This document shows, piece by piece, positions 59,428 to 64,000 of a DNA stretch of 64,000 bases. Every line of letters starts with the position of its first letter. Position 1 is the stretch's first letter. The notes beneath the pieces are model-generated. The model ran no database searches. It saw only the letters and a program-made list of their open reading frames with translations, and was not told where the DNA came from. A program made the position numbers and the translations under genes. The DNA is from Eudorina sp. 2006-703-Eu-15 (lineage: Eukaryota > Chlorophyta > Chlorophyceae > Chlamydomonadales > Volvocaceae), in assembly GCA_003117195.1 (NCBI GenBank), contig BDSI01000005.1:542857-606856 (forward strand), given 5' to 3'.

Positions 59428-61618
59428 CTACTCCGTAATGACCTGCTTGCTCATGAGTTCCGCCAGCTCACGGGCCAGCGACACGAAGTCGCACTCCTCG
59501 CCAGCGTCTTCGCGCTCACGTTCAGGCTCCTCCACCACCACCTGCGCAGGTTGGAATGGGTTTTTGTGAAGTTACCTTCGGAATTGCAGTCCTGCATTAA
59601 CACCCGGCCCATGGGTCAAAGCGTCTGCCGCAACGACTCATTGGACGCCTCGCTGCGGTGAGAAGACACCCTACTGCCTATTAGACCAGCTGTTGCCCGA
59701 GCATGCCTTACAACCAAGCATATAAAAATTTCCAGCGAGCTTAACCCGCCATTCGCTGTGCTTCTCCGGGCAGCCGGCAAACACCGGCCATTGAATCAGC
59801 CACCGGCCGCGCAAGTACGTGTTCGCATCCCTCCCGACGCCTCGCCTCGCACCTTCATTGTGTCCAAAAGATAGCCAAATGACGACTGAGGATGCGAATC
59901 CAATTCTGAGTGGATGCTATTTCCTGAAAACTCCAGGGTGGTCTGCCTCGAGTACGGGTCACCGCCACCGATGGTCGAACAGATGGCATTGCTGTCGACG
60001 CTGCACGACGGGCTGCCCTCGGGGTTCGGAGACACCGGCGAATGCACCTGGGGCGGCGGCAACACCTGGTGATGCATGTACGGCAGTATGGCTGGATTGC
60101 CGCCGTTCGAGGCCGAAGCACCGTGCAGCAGACCAAGAGCCGGCGCCGCCACTGGCGCTCCTGCGACCACGTTCTCATTGCTGCTGCGCTCTGGCAGTCG
60201 AGCGCCGCTGCCACTAGCCGCCTTGCCACTATTGCCGCTGGACAGAGCTGAAGCGTTTGCAGATGTGGACGTGGAGGAGGAAGACGCGATGCCTGGTGTC
60301 GACAGGTGAGGCAGGAACACCCCAGTGCCGGTGCTGGCTTGCGCACCGCTGGCAATCACCGCCTTCATGGGATGCCAGTCCTCGGAGGCCCAGGAGGGGG
60401 CCTTCGCGGTAGCAGCGTAGCGCGCCCTGCGGCCGCCCTCAGCACCATTTCGGCCGTTCGCCCCACTGCGGCCATTCGGCCCCAGGCCTGAGGGCTGCCT
60501 GATCGGCGGCCTGTAATGGGCAGACAGTATTGCACGTGGATATGCTATCATGCAACATCGTGCATCCATGCAACTGGAACACACGGCGGGTTAGGTATGA
60601 GTATAAAGCGCGGCCGTCCTCACCTTTTGCTGGTGGCCAGTTGGTTCTGAATTGCCGCCTGTCCCGATGCGGACGCCGACATCATCTGCGCCGCTGGCCG
60701 CCGCTGGCCAGTCACTAGGTGTTCTGAGCTGAAACTGCGCACCGGCAGGTTGTGTTGGCCAATGACACCGGGAATGCGCTGGAGGCCAATGTGCGCTGGC
60801 GGGTTGGCGGCCTGGTGCAGGGCGGCCAGCTGCTTCTGCTGCTGCTCGAAATCCAGCGCCGGCGTAAACGAGCTGGTGACGTCAAAGCTGGAAGGGCGCC
60901 CAAGGGTCTCCAGGTCGGTCGTCCGACTCCGCTGAAACGGATTGCCAGCGCGCGGCACGTGCTGGTGCAGAGCATTCAACTGCTGCTGAAGTTGAACGAG
61001 CTCCTGCTGCTGCTGTAATGCCTGCAGTTGCTGCACCGCAGAAGTCGCATGACGGGGCCCGAAAAGGATCAACGCACACGAGAAGGACGCGGCCACCATG
61101 TTGAATGCCTTGGGTCGGCTGCACCAAACCTATTCTAAACAACAACCCACCTGCAAAGCAGTTGCCATCTGGACCTGCTGGATGCGGTGCTCTTCAAGCT
61201 TGGCTGCAAGGCTTTGAGCGACCTTCTGCGCAAACAGGAGGTGAACGCAACTGAAGTTACCTCAGACGGAATAACAGCCCAGCTAGGACAGAAAAAAGCG
61301 TTAGAAACTGGCATTGAGAGCAATGAGGCAAACGAAGCCCGCGCCTTGAACCCAGGCTGCAGCTGACGTGAAGAAAGTGCACGAGGCGATATTAAAGCTC
61401 AACAGCCGCACCTGATAAAGGTCGTTCTGGTCAGACGATGCAGCACCAGGCCATCCAAGGGAAGGCTGAGGCAGTCCTGGCGTCTTGAGTTGCAACGGCG
61501 CCTCGAGGCCAAGCACCCCAAGTCCCTGCCCACCCCCCTGAGCCGGCGCGCCTGCCAGCAGCGCGCTCACATCGTAACCACCCAATAGAAGCTCTTCCAG
61601 GCCTGGGAGCTCTGCCAT
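59428..61618 (-). CDS. Uncharacterised Gln-rich coiled-coil protein
   Basis: I do not recognise the family. Five exons on the minus strand, 61618-61412, 61225-61151, 61030-60624, 60510-59853 and 59541-59428, join with agreeing phases and good splice sites into 486 residues. The N-terminus MAELPGLEELLLGGYDVSAL is followed by a helical stretch VAQSLAAKLEEHRIQQVQM and a Gln-rich coiled coil (QQLQALQQQQELVQLQQQL). A polar Ser/Asn/Gly-rich middle contains RTTDLETLGRPSSFD and RPPIRQPSGLGPNG. The C-terminus EECDFVSLARELAELMSKQV looks like an amphipathic helix. No signal peptide or membrane segment is seen. Low complexity and Gln content suggest a regulatory or RNA-granule protein, but that is only inference. 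Confidence 0.6.
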
Positions 61619-64000
61619 GCGCGGAAGTGTGAAAAAGCGCGTCTGTGCGAGTATTAGACTTTTAGGACGTGCTATTATAGGACAACAAAACTGATAACGA
61701 GTAAGCAGACTAAACCAGATATCTTGTGGCTGCTTAGGGAAGCCCAGAGGGGAGTTTTTGCTTTCCTACGCAATTGTACGAGAAGGTACGTCGTGCGGGT
61801 GACGCAAGTTCAGATTAAGTGAGTTATGAGTTACGCCATCGTTCACCACCCCTCGTGCAGGGACTAAAGCAAGGAAATATATTTCGTATCGGCGTGCAGT
61901 CAATGCAGATTAAAGCAGCAGTCTTTTCATCTCTTTAGTGCATTTCATCAATGCGACAGACTGTGCAAAAGCGCAAGGTGTACCCAGCGTTCGCTCATGG
62001 GATCAAACTAATAATTAAAAGAGGTACGGTGTCACACTGACATGTTGCCGTACTAGCCGGCGTTTCCCGGTGCGCGGTGCCGCTTCTGTCTAGATGAGCG
62101 ACGCCCTTTTATTTACTGCAATATCATGCAGACAGGCTGGTGTCGTTACAATCAGGTGTTCTCAGTTATGATGAGTTGCAACCCTACCACTGAACGTGCA
62201 CTCGAAACGTAGGGTCATAATAACCGTTGTTATGGCGGCAAAAGACTGAAGGAAGTGACATGGGAACTCTTGCATAGTAATCCGAGCGCTCTGATAGTAA
62301 TAGTTATGCATGTTAGTGCAAGCGTTCTTCGTAAAGCACTCCCGATCTGTCCCGATGCTTATAATCGTCCCGCAACTGCAGCCATGCTTATTGCGACTGC
62401 GCCCGTTTAGATTCCCGCCTGGGCCGTTACCGATAGCCTTGAATTCAATCCTCCGCGATGCACCGACGTAACAATGCATTTTATATGGGTAATGACCAGT
62501 TCTCCGTGATGATGACACGCATGGCCACTGATTGTCCCACGTGCAAGTTGCTGTCAATAAACGGTCACTTGATCACGGGACAGCGAGCGTCCACGTGACA
62601 ATGCATTTTCGTATCGATTGGGACATGTTGAACGATTGAAAAAGGTGTGCTGCTGGCCGTTGAGGTGATGTGTAACGTTACGTTACAGCCACATGCTTCG
62701 CCAACTGTTATGTGGGCATTAACCAGTAAGCCTCGATCCAGCTTCATCGATTGCGAACAACGCGACCACAACGTCGCACTGACGCGACCACAACGTCGCA
62801 CATAAGACGGTGTTGCACAAAGTCAGAGGAGGGTAACATCACGGGTGCCCCCGCTGGCCTCGCGGCGTCTGCCACATGCATCGTCCTCGAAATCCCATAG
62901 GTTGTCCTTTTATCTTACAGCATACAGCCCTGATATCGCTTTCTCATCCCGGGCTGATGCGTGTCAGCGTACGGTATCGGGTGGAGGACATTTCGGACAG
63001 CGTGTTTGTCGTGCATCTCTCAACCCAACACACCGACCTGGATCAGCCGCTCCACATGTACGTGATCGCATCGTACCGCCAGCCCCGTGCTAAACCTGGA
63101 TTGGACAAAGCGCAGCGTGCTCGCCCCGAGTCGCCGTGTGCCCTCCACACCTTTGTGGGTCATTTCAGTGAGCCGGGTTCCAGCAGGGCCAGGCGCGGTT
63201 CCAATATGTGTGTAACCGGTTCCAATGCGGCCAACATGCGACAACGGCCAACATATGTGGCCGCTAGGGGACACAGTGAGGCGCAACGCATTTCCGGTTC
63301 GTCCTTGCGCGCGGCTCCCCGGGTACTATCGCTTCCCGTTCCGCCTGGATTCTGCCTGCGCGCACCGGCCTGACAGCTGAACAGGTCGTTCCCCAATTAA
63401 AGTATAGAACGCACTGGAGCGCATGGCCCAAGGGACTCCGTACCCGCACGGACGTTGTTACAGCGGACCCTCTGTAGGGTCCTACGGTGTCAAGAGCGGA
63501 TCCCGTCTCTTAGCCTCCGGTGCATTCCGTCCTCCCGGCCAAGCTGACAGGCCCGGTATGCGCTTGTCTGTTGGCCCCAACTGCTCGTCTTGCAGCGCAG
63601 AGTTCCCGATATGCACTCACACACAAGAAGCGGCAGGCGGTCGGGCGACGTTGGCGCTTGGAACAGCGACCAATCGGTCGGCCCCTCCCGTGCGGCAGCC
63701 TTGCCGATCAAGGCGCTGCAGCCAGGTCTGGCGCAAGAAAAAGCAGGCAGCGTCTACCGCCGCCCCGCATTCCGCCGCGCGCCGCCGCGTTCACGACATC
63801 CCACCGCGCTCCATCAAGTCACCAGCACAACACAAGCACACAACAGACGGGGGGGATTCGCCTTGGTGCCGCAGCAACCCAGCCCGGGGTGAGGTGGTCG
63901 CGACGTCAATACGCACACACGCAGTAAACGCAACCACTCAAGACGTCATGAGGCGAGACGGACCTACTTGAACCCAGTTACAATGCTGATAGGGACGTGA
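61619..64000. other. Upstream region of the Gln-rich gene; possible start of another gene
   Basis: 61619-62750 should hold the promoter and 5' UTR of the minus-strand gene; nothing coding is seen. At 62918 a CTTACAG acceptor-like site precedes an open plus-strand frame to 63373 with a coding-like stretch (MRVSVRYRVEDISDSVFVVH at 62957), but I recognise no domain and cannot define a gene. The remaining bases to 64000 show no recognisable feature. Confidence 0.35.
62761..62801. repeat. 19-bp direct repeat
   Basis: CGCGACCACAACGTCGCAC occurs twice, separated by TGA. Each copy also contains GCGAC/GTCGC inverted arms. Confidence 0.85.

Noticed and set aside
62957..63373. Plus-strand coding-like stretch near the right edge
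   Set aside because: It follows an acceptor-like site but has no recognised domain, donor or partner exon, so it is not called as a gene.
1..64000. Transposons, retroelements or viral insertions
   Set aside because: No reverse transcriptase, integrase, transposase or capsid motif, and no long terminal repeats, were seen in any frame.

Overview
This is a stretch of nuclear DNA from a green alga, most likely volvocine (Chlamydomonas/Volvox lineage). The evidence is the gene structure: many short GC-rich exons split by 100-600 bp GT...AG introns, GT-rich sequence after stop codons, TGTAA polyadenylation motifs, and Ala/Gly/Gln-rich coding sequence. There are no bacterial operons or Shine-Dalgarno sites. 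I cannot name the species. All gene models below were joined by hand from reading frame, splice-site consensus, phase agreement and family knowledge.

Layout. (1) <101-15544, plus strand: a full-size ABCG/PDR transporter with 31 visible exons; its 5' end lies outside the window. (2) 17858-22962, minus strand: an eight-exon gene for a 961-residue protein joining a degenerate protein kinase, a ubiquitin-like fold, a SUMO-like domain ending in Gly-Gly, and a C-terminal domain starting KPVICLW. (3) 23486-27064, plus: an acidic TPR protein resembling the Acl4 chaperone of ribosomal protein L4, divergent from gene 2 across 523 bp. (4) 28210-38318, plus: a kinesin of the ARK/ungrouped type with a very long low-complexity stalk. 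(5) 40763-43090, plus: a DNase II-like secreted or lysosomal-type nuclease. (6) 44004-46778, plus: proteasome lid subunit RPN9. (7) 47661-53374, plus: an ER/Golgi membrane protein of the plant PDIL5-4 type, a thioredoxin domain inside an ERV46-like protein. (8) 59428-61618, minus: an uncharacterised Gln-rich protein. The last 2.4 kb holds at most one weak exon candidate.

Most of these are housekeeping functions (transport, ribosome assembly, motor, nuclease, proteasome lid, secretory-pathway folding), and nothing suggests they form one pathway. The most unusual locus is gene 2, where a kinase-like domain lacking the HRD aspartate is joined to tandem beta-grasp domains, the second carrying an intact SUMO-type C-terminus directly before another folded domain. 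Introns carry young tandem repeats (six identical 40-bp copies, six identical 11-bp copies, about 35 GGGA units). A 6-kb gene-free tract (53375-59427) changes strand composition partway, as expected for two convergent 3' UTRs.
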